Shown here: in pieces, positions 7,048 through 7,628 of the stretch
How the letters are laid out: each line of letters starts with the position of its first letter
Position numbering within the stretch: the stretch's first letter is position 1
From: an uncultured Mycoplasma sp.
GTDB lineage: Bacteria; Bacillota_I; Bacilli_A; RF39; UBA660
Length of the DNA stretch: 7,628 nucleotides
Assembly: GCA_947565485.1 (NCBI GenBank)
Contig: CANOGG010000053.1
Coordinates: 1 to 7,628 of the forward strand
Direction of reading: 5' to 3'
Made by a program: the position numbers and the translations under genes
Notes under the pieces: generated by a model
Told to the model about the DNA's origin: nothing
The model's database searches: none
Seen by the model: the letters and a program-made list of their open reading frames with translations, nothing else

Positions 7048-7628
7048 CTAATTAGAACAATTCTTATCTTTAGTAGTAAAATCAATACTAACAGTCAAAC
7101 TATAAGGAAGAGTCTTACCCTTAGCTTCTTCTTCCGCAGCCATAATTCCAATCGCTGTATCCACATCATCATGCTTACCATCATCTACCCATCGCCAGAA
7201 AATTGTTATCGCCGCTGTCTCACCCTTATTTAGTCTTATCGTCTTATCAGATGTTCCAGACTGACCACTTATAATCGCGGGATTAAAATTAATATCATAA
7301 CTTGTATCTGTCTTTATTCCATTGTGTAATATCTTATAATGCCTATCTTTAAAATTACTATCAAATGTATCTGTCTTTAACTCTCCATGATAATAATAAA
7401 AATTCTTATCTTTATTCTCTGGATCTGTTGCTCTTACTATATATCCCATATTAAGACAACCATTATCGACACAAACTGAATCTTCTTTTAACGTCATACC
7501 TATAATATTTAAACTATCATAAGTATCATTTTTAATATTCATTGTATAATACCCACTAGCTCCCGGATAAATCACAAAATCTTTATTATATTTATCTAAT
7601 GGTATCATATACATTGCTGCATCTGAAT
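7048..7628 (-). CDS. TasA/camelysin-like exported protein, 5' end outside window
   Basis: Partial gene: the frame stays open through the right edge (residues S-D-A-A precede the first internal Met at 7614, which has no ribosome binding site), so the true start and signal peptide lie outside. What remains (about 190 aa) resembles SipW-dependent TasA/camelysin-type proteins. There is an early PGASGYYTMNIKN stretch, like the 'PG..y...i.v.N' strand of that family, and a late W-R-W followed by D-D-V-D-T-A-I-G, a pattern I know from many uncharacterised Bacillota surface proteins (W-x-W then D-x-D-T-x-x-G). The end (YSLTVSIDFTT) is a final beta strand. Two cysteines sit in a C-x4-C spacing (CVDNGC) and a third lies three residues from the end. 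It is followed immediately by the signal peptidase gene, and its TAG stop lies inside that gene's Shine-Dalgarno sequence. Likely an exported fibre or matrix subunit; the family is recognised by pattern, not by search. Confidence 0.72.
   Translation of the reverse strand, partial: SDAAMYMIPLDKYNKDFVIYPGASGYYTMNIKNDTYDSLNIIGMTLKEDSVCVDNGCLNMGYIVRATDPENKDKNFYYYHGELKTDTFDSNFKDRHYKILHNGIKTDTSYDINFNPAIISGQSGTSDKTIRLNKGETAAITIFWRWVDDGKHDDVDTAIGIMAAEEEAKGKTLPYSLTVSIDFTTKDKNCSN

Noticed and set aside
7612..7614. ATG at 7612-7614 as the start of the rightmost gene
   Set aside because: No Shine-Dalgarno sequence precedes it, the frame continues open to the window edge, and an exported TasA-like protein should have a signal peptide upstream.

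Overview
The window is very AT-rich. All seven genes I accept lie on the minus strand, so they are transcribed from the right edge (7628) towards base 1. Strong Shine-Dalgarno sequences of the AGGAGG/AGGTGA type, a SipW-like signal peptidase, TasA-like exported proteins and an intrinsic-terminator cluster point to a low-GC Gram-positive (Bacillota). An uncultured gut-type member of Bacilli or Clostridia is plausible, but I cannot name a genus. All Trp codons are TGG and no open frame is interrupted by TGA, so the standard code fits.

Right half (7628 to 3851), a tight export operon. It holds a 5'-truncated TasA/camelysin-like exported protein, then a SipW-type (Ser/His, ER-like) signal peptidase I, then a second small TasA-like protein with an N-terminal membrane signal segment, then a 676-aa exported protein ending in a long acidic disordered tail. 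Each of the first three genes ends in a TAG that lies inside the Shine-Dalgarno sequence of the next gene, so the block looks cotranscribed and translationally coupled. By analogy with tapA-sipW-tasA of Bacillus, the likely product is a surface fibre or matrix, with the peptidase maturing its neighbours. The large protein is the part I cannot assign to a known family.

Left half (3761 to 94). After a gap of about 100 bases, which may carry a promoter, comes a cytoplasmic family 2 glycosyltransferase fused to TPR repeats. Next is a membrane protein with an N-terminal cytoplasmic zinc ribbon, one transmembrane helix, a long helical extracellular stalk and a C-terminal NPCBM-like (carbohydrate-binding) domain. 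Last is a second zinc-ribbon membrane protein with a Lys/Thr-rich N-terminus and a Yip1-like multi-helix domain. The final two are coupled, with the stop of one inside the ribosome binding site of the other. The block ends in three consecutive hairpins (bases 1-79), the last of them a textbook intrinsic terminator.

Taken together the window looks like a cell-envelope locus: exported fibre-like proteins, their dedicated signal peptidase, a glycosyltransferase that could modify a surface component, and two zinc-ribbon membrane proteins, one displaying a putative sugar-binding domain. Joint function is inferred from gene order and domain content only. No RNA genes, mobile elements or CRISPR arrays were seen.
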